21,973 nt of DNA from Spirochaetia bacterium UBA6919 (GTDB lineage Bacteria > Spirochaetota > UBA6919). The stretch spans positions 12,983-34,955 of the forward strand of contig DKAT01000067.1 in the NCBI GenBank assembly GCA_002450905.1. The letters are read 5' to 3'. Numbering within the stretch: the stretch's first letter is position 1; each line of letters begins with the position of its first letter. Under the pieces are notes generated by a model. The model was given only the letters and a program-made list of their open reading frames with translations. It did not search any database and was not told where the DNA came from. Shown here piece by piece: positions 14,338 to 21,973 of the stretch. The translations under genes and the position numbers were made by a program.

Positions 14338-16293
14338 ATGAGCTTAGCAAATCAAATATTTCAACCCCCTAAAGAATTATCTGACAATGCACTGATAAAA
14401 AATATGGATGAATATAATAAATTATATAATGAATCAGTAAATGACCTGGAAGGGTTTTGGGATCGATTGGCTAAACAGAAAATTGATTGGATCAAACCCT
14501 ATGATAAAGTTCTTGATGAATCCAATGCTCCATTCTATAAATGGTTTGTTGGGGGAAAGCTCAATGTCACGGTTCAATGTCTTGATCGCCATTTAAAAAC
14601 AAAGGGAAATAAAACGGCAATAATATTTGAGGGTGAGCCTGGAGATATTCAGAAAATCACTTATAATGAGTTGTATAGAAAAGTAAATAAAACTGCTAAC
14701 CTCCTAAAAAATCAGTTTGGTATAAAAAAAGGGGATAGGGTAATTATATATATGCCTATGATCCCTGAACTCCCTGTTATGATGTTAGCTATTGCCCGTA
14801 TAGGAGCAATTCATTCTGTAGTATTTGGTGGATTTTCTGCTGAATCCCTTAGAGACAGAGTAATTGACGCCAAGGCAAAATTGGTTATCACAGCCGATGG
14901 CGGTTATAGGAGAGGTAAACCCAGTTTGTTGAAACCAATAGTAGATCAAGCCCTTGCTAATGGTTGTGAATGTGTTCAGAATGTCATTATAGTTGAAAGA
15001 AATAAAGAAAAAATAGATCTGATCAAAGGACGAGATCATTTATATTCCTCTCTTGTTGACAAAGAATCGGATCAATGCGAGCCTGAGGTCATGGACAGTG
15101 AAGATCCCTTGTTTCTCCTTTATACTTCGGGGAGTACTGGAAAACCAAAGGGTGTTCAACACAGTCAGGCTGGTTATATTCTTTGGTCTCATCTCACAAT
15201 GGAATGGGTATTCGATCTGAAAGAAAATGATGTTTACTGGTGTACAGCTGATATAGGTTGGGTAACTGGTCATACTTATATTGTCTATGGACCTCTTTCG
15301 GTTGGTGGAACAACTCTTATGTATGAGGGTGTACCAGTTCACCCTGATGCGGGTCGTTTCTGGCGTATGATAGAGAATTATAAGGTCAATCAATTTTACA
15401 CTGCCCCTACTGCTATTCGATTGCTACATAAGGTGGGCTCAGAAGAACCTAAGAAATATAATTTAAGCTCATTAAGGATACTGGGAACTGTTGGAGAACC
15501 TATAAATCCGGATGCATGGTTGTGGTATTATAATTCTATTGGGAATCAAAAATGTCCTATCGTTGATACATGGTGGCAGACCGAGACTGGTGGGCACATG
15601 ATAACACCTCTACCTGGAGCTACTCCGACAAAACCAGGATCAGCTACTTTCCCCTTACCTGGTATTATGGCGGAAATTATTGATGAGAATGGAAATATAG
15701 TTAAAACGAATGAAAAAGGTTTGTTATGTATAGTAAGACCTTGGCCTAGCATGATTCGTACAATATGGGGTGATCCAGATCGCTTTGTTCAAAACTATTT
15801 TTCAAGAGCAAAAAAAAATGGGAAACCGGTATACTTTACAGGTGATGGGTCTATCTATGATGAAGACGGGTATATATGGATTACAGGGAGAGTGGATGAT
15901 GTTTTAAATGTTAGTGGACATCGAATCGGTACGGCAGAAATAGAATCAGCTATTGGACATCACCCTGGTGTTGCTGAAGTGGCAGTTGTAGGATATCCTG
16001 ATGATATTAAAGGGGAAGGTATATTTGCTTATGTTGTGCTGAAGGACTCAAATCAGAATAATGAATTAAAAAATGATATCAATAAAGTCATTTCAAAAGA
16101 AATCGGAGCGATTGCTAAAGCTGATAAAATAGTTTTTGTGCCTGGTCTCCCTAAAACAAGGAGTGGTAAAATAATGAGGCGTATCCTTCGTACAATTGCA
16201 AAAGGAGAAGAAATTTCGCAAGATACTTCAACTCTGGAAGATCCCGAGGTAGTCAGAAAAATTAAAGAAACAGTTAGTAAGGACTTAAAATAA
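14338..16293 (+). CDS. acs: Acetyl-CoA synthetase (acetate-CoA ligase, AMP-forming)
   Basis: The enzyme makes acetyl-CoA from acetate, ATP and CoA through acetyl-AMP in the cytoplasm, letting the cell use acetate. The 651 residues are the normal length of Acs. Motifs in order are YTSGSTGKPKGV (P-loop, about 261-272), ADIGWVTGHTYIVYGPL (about 304-320), DTWWQTETGGHM (about 409-420, with the Trp that limits the acyl pocket to acetate), TGDGSIYDEDGYIWITGRVDDV (about 500-521), SGHRIGTAEIE (about 526-536), and PKTRSGKIMRRILR near the C-terminus with the catalytic Lys that is often acetylated. The ribosome binding site AAAGGAG precedes the ATG by six or seven bases. The gene is monocistronic as far as visible: the next gene is convergent. 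The inverted repeat upstream suggests regulation. Confidence 0.96.
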   Translation: MSLANQIFQPPKELSDNALIKNMDEYNKLYNESVNDLEGFWDRLAKQKIDWIKPYDKVLDESNAPFYKWFVGGKLNVTVQCLDRHLKTKGNKTAIIFEGEPGDIQKITYNELYRKVNKTANLLKNQFGIKKGDRVIIYMPMIPELPVMMLAIARIGAIHSVVFGGFSAESLRDRVIDAKAKLVITADGGYRRGKPSLLKPIVDQALANGCECVQNVIIVERNKEKIDLIKGRDHLYSSLVDKESDQCEPEVMDSEDPLFLLYTSGSTGKPKGVQHSQAGYILWSHLTMEWVFDLKENDVYWCTADIGWVTGHTYIVYGPLSVGGTTLMYEGVPVHPDAGRFWRMIENYKVNQFYTAPTAIRLLHKVGSEEPKKYNLSSLRILGTVGEPINPDAWLWYYNSIGNQKCPIVDTWWQTETGGHMITPLPGATPTKPGSATFPLPGIMAEIIDENGNIVKTNEKGLLCIVRPWPSMIRTIWGDPDRFVQNYFSRAKKNGKPVYFTGDGSIYDEDGYIWITGRVDDVLNVSGHRIGTAEIESAIGHHPGVAEVAVVGYPDDIKGEGIFAYVVLKDSNQNNELKNDINKVISKEIGAIAKADKIVFVPGLPKTRSGKIMRRILRTIAKGEEISQDTSTLEDPEVVRKIKETVSKDLK

Positions 16294-16388
16294 AATTATA
16301 ATATACTTCATTTAAACAGTTGACGTAATCAGATGAATTATATTAAATTTTTTCACAACAATTCATTGGAAGAGTAAAGAAGGCTTAA

Positions 16389-16428
16389 ATACCCGAAGGG
16401 TATCGGAACTGAAATTTTTAATTCCGAT
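16389..16428. terminator. Two overlapping hairpins in the convergent acs/HD-GYP spacer
   Basis: ATACCC-GAA-GGGTAT (16389-16403) is a tight six-pair hairpin. It is followed by the seven-pair palindrome ATCGGAA/TTCCGAT (16402-16428), sharing two bases. They lie about 100 bases beyond the acs stop and could serve as a termination or 3'-end stabilising structure. No long T run follows. The second hairpin is also a copy of the 27-nt dispersed repeat. Confidence 0.45.
16402..16428. repeat. 27-nt palindromic repeat, copy 1
   Basis: The element has arms ATCGGAA and TTCCGAT around a 13-base AT-rich centre containing AAATTTTT. It matches the element at 21349-21375 in length, arms and most of the centre. 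GAAGG lies upstream of both copies. This resembles short REP-like intergenic palindromes. Confidence 0.6.
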
Positions 16429-16573
16429 TATAATTAATTCTGGTATATTTCTTTCAAAAATATATAATTTTAGTTTTAGATAATAATTATTGTAGGGTTA
16501 AACTTTTTTCTATATAACTACGGCGAATAGAAATTTTTCTACAAATATTCTCCTTTCAAATTCTGTTTATAGT

Positions 16574-17608
16574 TTAGTAATTTATTTTAATATCAGGTAA
16601 ATCCTTAAGCCAATCCTTTTCTTGAACCATCGCTTTAAATTCTTCAAAAATGTGTTTATCCCACCAACCCTTGGCTACTTCTGAATCCATAATTTTGAAA
16701 ACTTCTGTTTGTTTGAGGCTTGGTTTATAAGGACGCTTTGTGACAAGGGCATCGTAAATATCAACAATTTGTAGTATTCGTGCAGTAATGGGGATATTTT
16801 CTCCCATTAATCCGTCAGGATAACCACTTCCATCCTGTTTTTCATGATGATGTCGGATGATAGGGAGAACATGTCTCAGTGAATGAAGAGGTTTACAAAT
16901 ATTTTCTCCAATTTCTGGGTGTTTATTCATAATTAATTTTTCTTCATCGGTTAGAGGACCTGGTTTTAATAAAATCATATCAGAGATTCCTATTTTTCCA
17001 ACATCATGAAGGATACCACCACCATTTAATGCTCTAAGTTGCTGCATATTCAATCCAAGACGATGTCCAAGGGCTACAGAGTATTTTGACAATCTTTCGC
17101 AATGTCCTTCGGTATAGGGGTCTTTCGCTTCTACACTTAGAGCCAGACTTGAAATGACCGTTTCAGCATTTTCTAACTGATCATTATAATATTTTGTTCT
17201 CAAAAGGGATTTAATCCGGGCACTTAATAACATCTGATTAAACGGTTTTGTGAGATAATCATCTGCTCCCACTTCAATACCTTGAAGTTCGTTTTCTAAA
17301 TCTGACAGGGCTGTTATCATAATGATCATTATGTGCCTATATTTGGGATCATTTTTTAATTTCTTACAAATTTCATAACCGTCTATCTTTGGAAGCATAA
17401 TATCCAGCAATATTAAGTCTGGATGAAACTCATCAACTTTTTTAAGAGCTTGTTCTCCATCAAAAGCAGTATCCAGATGATAATTCATTGGGATTAAAAA
17501 TGCCTTTAGGAGTTCTACATTCTGAATGATGTCATCCACAATGAGAACTCTAGGTTTATAAGTTTCATTGATACTATTTAATTGATCGTTATTCACTGTT
17601 AAATCCAA
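16574..17608 (-). CDS. Response regulator with HD-GYP domain (probable c-di-GMP phosphodiesterase)
   Basis: The N-terminal receiver domain (about 18-135) has Asp25-Asp26, phospho-acceptor Asp69 in LLDIMLP, Thr99 and Lys121 in LTKPF. A short linker leads to an HD-GYP domain (about 150-330): His169 in EGHCERL, HDVGKIG at 201-207, HPEIGE at 230-235, HHEKQDGSGYPDG at 254-266 and IVDIYDALVTKRPYK at 281-295. All metal and GYP residues are intact, so hydrolysis of cyclic di-GMP controlled by phosphorylation is the expected role, in the cytoplasm. The partner kinase is not in the window. It lies 100 bases downstream of folE2 on the same strand. The start is uncertain: TTG at 17608, or GTG four codons later; neither has a good ribosome binding site. 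Confidence 0.92.
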   Translation of the reverse strand: MDLTVNNDQLNSINETYKPRVLIVDDIIQNVELLKAFLIPMNYHLDTAFDGEQALKKVDEFHPDLILLDIMLPKIDGYEICKKLKNDPKYRHIMIIMITALSDLENELQGIEVGADDYLTKPFNQMLLSARIKSLLRTKYYNDQLENAETVISSLALSVEAKDPYTEGHCERLSKYSVALGHRLGLNMQQLRALNGGGILHDVGKIGISDMILLKPGPLTDEEKLIMNKHPEIGENICKPLHSLRHVLPIIRHHHEKQDGSGYPDGLMGENIPITARILQIVDIYDALVTKRPYKPSLKQTEVFKIMDSEVAKGWWDKHIFEEFKAMVQEKDWLKDLPDIKINY

Positions 17609-17708
17609 TATGAAAAGTTATTTTGAATTTAATAATATTATCATATAATTTAAAGTATAATATGAGTGATTTAATAAGATTTATGCTAACAAATTTTGTA
17701 AAAAATTA

Positions 17709-18488
17709 TTAATCTCTGTAATCTTGCTCAATAAATGCATAGGCATTGTGATTATGGATACTTTCAAAATTTTCACTTTCAACAGTAAACCACAAAATAC
17801 GATGATCTCTTGATAATTTTTCTGTGATTATCCTGACGATATCTTCTACGAAGACAGGATTTTCATATGCTTTCTCAGTGACGTATTTTTCATCCTCTCG
17901 TTTGAGAAGAGAATATATTTCACAGGATCCAGAGCTTTCAATAACTTGAATCAGTTCTTCAAACCAGATAAATTTATTCATCCTGACCTTGATAGTCACT
18001 TCACTTCGCTGATTATGAGCACCGTATTGACTGATCTCTTTGGAGCAGGGACATAATGTTGTGATAGGGACTGTGACTCCAAGGATAATATCCAGTTCGT
18101 TATTTGAATTGATCTCGGCCTGAACAGAGCAGGAGTAATCCATAAGCCCTTTTTCCTGACTCACTGGTGCGATCTTTTCTATAAAGTAGGGGAAAATCAT
18201 CTCCAAATGGGCATCTTGTGCATCCAGTCGATCTTTCATGAAATGAAGCACTTCATGGATATTGTTCAATTCGATTTCTCGTTGATACTTATTAATCACC
18301 TCCACAAAACGGCTCATGTGTGTACCCTTAAACTCCTTAGGAAGAGATACATACATATTAACATCCGCTACGGTGTGCTGGATTTCGTTTTGCTTGTCAA
18401 ATAAGGATATGGGATATCGAATCTTTTTTATTCCCACCTTATTGATAGCTATATTTCTTTTATCTATTTGATTTTGTACATCTGTCAT
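17709..18488 (-). CDS. folE2: GTP cyclohydrolase FolE2 (type IB)
   Basis: FolE2 converts GTP to 7,8-dihydroneopterin triphosphate, the first step toward folate, and in some bacteria feeds queuosine precursor synthesis. It replaces the zinc-dependent FolE. At 259 residues it has the normal length. The active-site block TTLCPCSKEISQYGAHNQR covers about 143-161, with Cys146/Cys148 and His158. PVFVEDIVR near 211-219 holds the metal-binding Glu215, and SIHNHNAYA is near the C-terminus. The ribosome binding site GAGGAAA precedes the ATG by a few bases. In other bacteria folE2 is often switched on by zinc shortage through Zur; I looked upstream but found no site I would call. No other folate or queuosine genes are in the window. 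Confidence 0.94.
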   Translation of the reverse strand: MTDVQNQIDKRNIAINKVGIKKIRYPISLFDKQNEIQHTVADVNMYVSLPKEFKGTHMSRFVEVINKYQREIELNNIHEVLHFMKDRLDAQDAHLEMIFPYFIEKIAPVSQEKGLMDYSCSVQAEINSNNELDIILGVTVPITTLCPCSKEISQYGAHNQRSEVTIKVRMNKFIWFEELIQVIESSGSCEIYSLLKREDEKYVTEKAYENPVFVEDIVRIITEKLSRDHRILWFTVESENFESIHNHNAYAFIEQDYRD

Positions 18489-18885
18489 ATATTTTCCTCA
18501 GTTATGAATTAATTTTAAAAGAACATACTTATCCTCTAAGCCACATACAATTTTTTAAATAAACTATTCTATATGAATATAATTCTACCTGTAATATGAA
18601 ATATAATATGACAATAATATTTAGCAAGGGGAAATATTAAACATTATATAAAAACTTCTAATTACATATTATAAATATCTATTCTTTTTATATATCTAGT
18701 CACGGCATAATTTTTATAAAAAAAAATCAAAAAAATATTTTTGGAGATTATATTTGATGTATACTAAAACTCTTTTAAAATTGAAGTCGTAAGATCAACA
18801 ATGTCATGGTGAGGCTCTCGAGCCATGTTTCAAAATATTTCAATTTTATAGTACTACCAATATATATTAACGATGGAGGCAAATT
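18489..18885. other. 397-base divergent spacer between folE2 and the Spo0M-like gene
   Basis: The spacer must hold the promoters of both genes. It is very AT-rich with homopolymer runs near 18718-18730, and contains one GC-richer hairpin-forming segment at 18805-18827. I see no open frame with support and no clear Zur or other known operator. Confidence 0.4.
18805..18827 (+). promoter_or_regulatory. Leader hairpin upstream of the Spo0M-like gene
   Basis: Two mutually exclusive pairings are possible: CATGG (18805-18809) with CCATG (18823-18827), or GGCTC (18813-18817) with GAGCC (18820-18824). They share CC. It lies 59 bases before the start codon, so it may form in the mRNA leader. It is the only GC-rich patch in the spacer. 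Confidence 0.3.
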
Positions 18886-19710
18886 ATGGGAATATTTGAT
18901 AAAATGAAAGCTGCAGTGGGTATGGGCGGTGCCAAAGTACAAATTATTTTGGATGAAGAAGAGAAAACATATTCACAGGGTGAAACAATTACTGGATATC
19001 TTCTATTAACAGGTGGAAGTGCTGAGCAGACGATCAATAAATTATCAATACAATTGAAATTAAGATGGATAGAGCCAGGTGAAGTTGAAGTTGTGCAATA
19101 TTCCGATGGACATATTGAAGAATACGCAGAGTCTGATACTACTAATACTGAAGTCCTTGATGAGATTGTGCTGGATGAACCATTTAAAGTAGACAAGGGG
19201 TTTGAACAGAAGTATGATTTTGATTTTGAAATACCTTATGGTGCTGATATCAGTGAAGAAAAGGAATTGGTCTATTATCTCTATGCAGAAGCTGATATCC
19301 CAGGGGCTGTGGACTCCAAAGATAGAGTGGAAGTAATTGTAGCACCATCTTATGAGATCCAGGCTATTGAAGAAGTTCTTGAGGATCGCTTCCAATTTGA
19401 ATTAGATGCTGAATATTCTGGTGATGGCTGGGTATATTGTGAATATATTCCTCATGGTAAATTAGCAAACACAGTGGACGTATTAGGATTGGCAATGTTC
19501 AATGACGATGAGGGTGTTTTGGTGAAGGTATATTTTGATTTGGGTGGACTTAGTTTGTGGGATTATATAAGGTCAAGCAGTGGGCAACAGAATGAAAAAT
19601 ATAGAGTTACAATGCGTTATGATCAAATATGTCCTAATGACGGCGATGCTGATTTAAACATTATCGAAAATGTATTTAAAAATATATTTAGAGATTTAAG
19701 ATGGATTTAG
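18886..19710 (+). CDS. Spo0M-like protein (sporulation-control/arrestin-fold family)
   Basis: The 274 residues match the Spo0M family, which has an arrestin-like beta-sandwich N-terminal domain. The N-terminus MGIFDKMKAAVGMGGAKVQI and the following TYSQGETITGYLLLTGG are typical, as are SIQLKLRWIEPG (about 53-64) and FDFEIPYGADIS (about 111-122). The protein is strongly acidic and soluble. In Bacillus Spo0M affects sporulation and cell-cycle control, but family members occur in many non-sporulating bacteria, so the name does not imply spores here. The biochemical role is not known. GGAGG seven bases before the ATG supports the start. The gene stands alone: folE2 diverges, and the next gene has its own promoter-like site. 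Confidence 0.88.
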   Translation: MGIFDKMKAAVGMGGAKVQIILDEEEKTYSQGETITGYLLLTGGSAEQTINKLSIQLKLRWIEPGEVEVVQYSDGHIEEYAESDTTNTEVLDEIVLDEPFKVDKGFEQKYDFDFEIPYGADISEEKELVYYLYAEADIPGAVDSKDRVEVIVAPSYEIQAIEEVLEDRFQFELDAEYSGDGWVYCEYIPHGKLANTVDVLGLAMFNDDEGVLVKVYFDLGGLSLWDYIRSSSGQQNEKYRVTMRYDQICPNDGDADLNIIENVFKNIFRDLRWI

Positions 19711-19768
19711 TAGTTAAACAGTCTAATAAAATTCATTATAATAATATCGATATAAAATGTTTTTTTTA

Positions 19769-19796
19769 TTGACAATTTGGGTACTTTTAATATATT
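19769..19796 (+). promoter_or_regulatory. Promoter-like site upstream of the SANT/Myb-like gene
   Basis: A perfect TTGACA (19769-19774) and TATATT (19791-19796) are 16 bases apart. Transcription would begin near 19803 and give a leader of about 108 bases. It is preceded by a T8 run that may also help end the Spo0M-like transcript. Confidence 0.5.
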
Positions 19797-19911
19797 TTCA
19801 AAGCTCTAAATTGTTTTCATGCGATACCATTAGTAATTATTAAGCAACCAATACTCCATATAATAACGGATGATGTACTTATGACTATTGAATCTATTGG
19901 TGGGAGGGGAG

Positions 19912-20304
19912 ATGGAAAATCTTCAACAAAACAATGGAAGTTGCTCTGATACAGGAAGTAAAAAAGCATTTGCCAATTGGACAAGTGCTGAAGAAAAGCT
20001 ATTGATTGACTTATACTCAAATAATAGTAACAGGCATATATCTAAGATATTAAATAAGTCCAAAGCAAGTGTAGATAAGAAAGCATCTTTACTTGGGCTA
20101 AAGAAATCTGAGAATCACAGGAAGAAAATTAGTCGTTTAAACAACAAAGGAAAGCGTCATTCTTGGACTGATGACGAAATATCCTTTCTTAAACAAAACT
20201 ATACAATAAAAACTTATGAAGAAATCGCCGATTCCCTTAATAGAACTCCTAATGCTGTTTCTCAGAAGGCTCGGCAGATCCAGTTAAAAAAATATAACAC
20301 ATAA
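19912..20304 (+). CDS. Small protein with two SANT/Myb-like helix-turn-helix units
   Basis: A 130-residue basic protein. Unit 1 runs from Trp23 to Leu63 (WTSAEEKLLIDLY ... ISKILNKSKASVDKKASLLGL) and unit 2 from Trp85 to Leu126 (WTDDEISFLKQNY ... IADSLNRTPNAVSQKARQIQL). Both have the spacing of Myb/SANT DNA-binding folds, with an N-terminal Trp-[ST], two or three helices, and [ST]xxAVxxKA in the recognition helix. Between them a basic linker, SENHRKKISRLNNKGKR, resembles the NUMOD3 motif of homing endonucleases, but no nuclease domain is present. The likely role is DNA binding, such as transcription control. The ATG at 19912 follows GGGAGGGGAG at a short distance; an upstream TTG at 19888 would add eight residues. 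It is flanked by its own promoter-like site and a short hairpin after the stop. Confidence 0.78.
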   Translation: MENLQQNNGSCSDTGSKKAFANWTSAEEKLLIDLYSNNSNRHISKILNKSKASVDKKASLLGLKKSENHRKKISRLNNKGKRHSWTDDEISFLKQNYTIKTYEEIADSLNRTPNAVSQKARQIQLKKYNT

Positions 20305-20330
20305 TATCCCGTTGGCTAAATTATGGGATA
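20305..20330 (+). terminator. Short hairpin after the SANT/Myb-like gene
   Basis: TATCCC (20305-20310) and GGGATA (20325-20330) can form a six-pair stem with a 14-base loop directly after the stop codon. There is no T run, so this is at best a weak terminator. Confidence 0.3.
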
Positions 20331-20371
20331 ATCTCCAAATAATAAACTAGTAATAACAAAATGATTACCAC

Positions 20372-21220
20372 ATGAACATAGCTGAATATCAAATCATTCC
20401 TATAGAGACAGGGAGGTTTCGTCTGGATGGTGGTGCGTTCTTTGGTGTTGTCCCAAAACCGTTATGGGAACAAAAAATCCCTTCTGATGATAAAAATCGT
20501 GTAGAGCTAGCCTTACGCTGTTTATTATTAAAAGGCCGAAATAAGAATATATTGATTGATTGTGGTATATATCGATATTTTTCTGAGAAGGAGAAAGAGA
20601 TTTATGCTATAGATTTCTCAGAATACTCTTTCAGTATGTCATTAAATAATGCAGGTTTATCAAAAGATGAAATAACCCACGTTATCCTTACCCATTTTCA
20701 TTTTGATCATGCTGGTGGAGCTGTTGAGCTGGATGAAATGGGTATCATGCGACCCACTTTTCGTAATGCCCTCTATTACATTCAGAGAAAGAATTATGAT
20801 TGGGCAAATAATCCTTCAGAATATGATCATAAGAGTTACACCCAGAATATTATTAAGCCTCTCACAGATTCAAAAAGACTTCGTATTATCAGTGGTAGTA
20901 TAGAACTCTTTCCAAACATTGATGTCATGGTATATAATGGTCATACCATAGGACAGCAATTAGTAAAAATATCTGATCGAATGAATACCCTTCTTTATTG
21001 TGCAGATCTGGTTCCTTCGACGGCTCATCTCTTTCCTCACTGGGTTATGGCATATGACTTACAACCCTTGGTTACTATCCAGGAAAAGAAAAAATTATTA
21101 CATGAAGCTTGTAAGAAACAATGGATACTATTTTTTGAGCATGACCCAATTATTGAAGCCTGTACTATCCAGACTATAGAAAAGGGCTATGCCGTGAGAG
21201 AAAGGGTTCATCTGAATTAA
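20372..21220 (+). CDS. Metallo-beta-lactamase-fold hydrolase
   Basis: The 282-residue product has the binuclear metal signature HxHxDH in THFHFDHAGG (His108, His110, Asp112, His113). His191 lies in NGHTIGQQ, the bridging Asp212 in YCADLVPS, and His257 in FFEHDP. All metal ligands are present, so it should be an active hydrolase. The pattern resembles the quorum-quenching lactonase/AttM-like and general MBL hydrolases, but the substrate is not predictable. There is no signal peptide, so it is cytoplasmic. The start has no clear ribosome binding site, and the gene begins 67 bases after the SANT/Myb-like gene, so it could be read through from it. A 248-base spacer with the second 27-nt palindrome follows. 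Confidence 0.9.
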   Translation: MNIAEYQIIPIETGRFRLDGGAFFGVVPKPLWEQKIPSDDKNRVELALRCLLLKGRNKNILIDCGIYRYFSEKEKEIYAIDFSEYSFSMSLNNAGLSKDEITHVILTHFHFDHAGGAVELDEMGIMRPTFRNALYYIQRKNYDWANNPSEYDHKSYTQNIIKPLTDSKRLRIISGSIELFPNIDVMVYNGHTIGQQLVKISDRMNTLLYCADLVPSTAHLFPHWVMAYDLQPLVTIQEKKKLLHEACKKQWILFFEHDPIIEACTIQTIEKGYAVRERVHLN

Positions 21221-21348
21221 TGAAAAAATACCTTTATAAAAATTCACTGATTTTGAATTAATTTATAAATTAGTTTGTAATGATTTAATTCATCAAAAAA
21301 TACGTGATTTCTCAATACTATCAGACAAAGCCATTAAGAAGGTAAACA

Positions 21349-21375
21349 ATCGGAATTAAAATTTTTGGTTCCGAT
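21349..21375. repeat. 27-nt palindromic repeat, copy 2
   Basis: Arms ATCGGAA and TTCCGAT enclose a 13-base AT-rich centre, as in the copy at 16402-16428; the reverse complement of copy 1 matches it with about four differences. AAGAAGG stands a few bases before the left arm, and CTTCT after the right arm could extend the stem. It lies in the spacer between the MBL hydrolase and the TrmH-family gene. Confidence 0.6.
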
Positions 21376-21468
21376 ACTTCTCGTTTGAGTTTAAATTGTA
21401 TTTCTTTGTCAGAGGTATTGCCGAAGTTGGGTTATCTTGGTTTATCAAATGTTTAACAGGGGGTTGTC

Positions 21469-21973
21469 TTGAAGAAACTGAGTTATGAGGAAATTAAGAG
21501 TCAAAGACCTAGTTTAGAAGAGCATAGCAAGGATAAAAGATTTCCGATATTTAGTATTCTTGACAATATTCGTAGTATGTATAACGTGGGATCTGTTTTT
21601 AGAACGTCAGATGGTGCAAGAATTGAAAAATTAATCCTTTGTGGGATGACAGCACAACCTCCCAGAAAAGAGATTGACAAGACTGCTCTTGGTTCGGTGG
21701 ATAGTGTCCCCTGGGAGTATTTTAAGGATAGTGTGGAAGCTGTGATGTCTCTTCAAAAAGCAGGGGTACAAGTTATAGCAGTGGAACATACGGATAGAAG
21801 TAATGATTATAGAAAACTGGAGGTTCAATATCCAATAGCTCTTGTATTTGGGCATGAGGTTAGCGGGATTCGTGATGAGGTCATTGAACTTGCAGACCAT
21901 GCAGTAGAGATTCCTATGTATGGGGTGAAACAATCGCTGAATCTTGCTGTCTCCTATGGTATAGCTGTATATC
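21469..21973 (+). CDS. TrmH/SpoU-family RNA methyltransferase (runs off the right edge)
   Basis: An open frame of 168 codons continues past the window end. The SPOUT (alpha/beta-knot) methyltransferase motifs are visible: NVGSVFRTSDGA near residues 38-49 (motif 1), IALVFGHEVSGI near 124-135 (motif 2) and VEIPMYGVKQSLNLAVSYGIA near 146-166 (motif 3, knot and SAM site). The N-terminus is short, without the substrate-binding L30e-like extension of many family members. Such enzymes 2'-O-methylate ribose in tRNA or rRNA; the target cannot be told here. TTG at 21469 is the only plausible start after an in-frame stop (TAA at 21454), and GGGGG five bases upstream may act as the ribosome binding site. 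Only the last residues are missing, judging from family length of about 170-180. Confidence 0.88.
   Translation, partial: MKKLSYEEIKSQRPSLEEHSKDKRFPIFSILDNIRSMYNVGSVFRTSDGARIEKLILCGMTAQPPRKEIDKTALGSVDSVPWEYFKDSVEAVMSLQKAGVQVIAVEHTDRSNDYRKLEVQYPIALVFGHEVSGIRDEVIELADHAVEIPMYGVKQSLNLAVSYGIAVY

Noticed and set aside
15040..15393. 117-codon open frame antisense to acs
   Set aside because: It lies wholly inside a strongly conserved acs gene on the other strand and its product has no domain-like pattern.
18867..19395. Two minus-strand open frames opposite the Spo0M-like gene
   Set aside because: They are shadows of a well-supported gene with a good ribosome binding site; their sequences are rich in Ser/Thr or Phe/Ile without domain features.
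1..21973. CRISPR arrays, insertion sequences or prophage
   Set aside because: I found no regularly spaced repeats, no transposase or integrase motifs and no phage structural genes in any frame.

Overview
The window is AT-rich, and its coding regions are separated by roomy, very AT-rich spacers. Ribosome binding sites, where visible, are of the AAGGAG type, and promoter-like sites are of the TTGACA/TATATT type. The single tRNA lacks an encoded CCA. An LpxL/HtrB-superfamily acyltransferase, an HD-GYP response regulator, FolE2, acetyl-CoA synthetase and a Spo0M-like protein suggest a free-living or host-associated low-GC bacterium with a probable Gram-negative envelope. I cannot name the phylum from the sequence alone. 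No transposase, integrase, phage gene or CRISPR array is visible.

Left part (1-6814). A truncated PAS-like sensor gene on the minus strand diverges from a lipoate-protein ligase gene (lplA). Next comes the most striking segment, a four-gene plus-strand run: an LpxL-like membrane acyltransferase, a MIO-type aromatic amino acid ammonia-lyase, and a complete fatty acid kinase pair (FakA kinase and FakB/DegV acyl carrier). The gaps are 32, 7 and 5 bases, so they almost certainly form one operon. The usual partners are missing: no hut genes, and no ketosynthase, ACP or ligase of an aryl polyene or flexirubin cluster. One reading is that the lyase makes an arylacrylic acid, FakAB phosphorylates it or a fatty acid, and the acyltransferase moves the acyl group to a lipid. 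This is inference.

Middle part (6815-12207). A 709-base gene-free stretch carries an 11-bp triple tandem repeat and an orphan promoter-like site. It is followed by a minus-strand pair, a HisC/CobD-like PLP enzyme and a CDP-alcohol phosphatidyltransferase, which could make a phospholipid head group. Then come two unrecognised small genes, an exported leucine-rich-repeat protein, a second copy of the 11-bp triple repeat in opposite orientation, and a tRNA-Leu(CAA) gene with its own promoter.

Right part (12208-21973). This holds an exported TPR protein, a zinc-ribbon SAM methyltransferase, acetyl-CoA synthetase (acs) with a clear inverted repeat upstream, an HD-GYP response regulator downstream of folE2, a Spo0M-like protein, a small protein with two SANT/Myb-like DNA-binding units, a metallo-beta-lactamase-fold hydrolase, and the start of a TrmH/SpoU-type RNA methyltransferase that runs off the right edge. 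Two copies of a 27-nt palindromic element lie in two spacers of this part.
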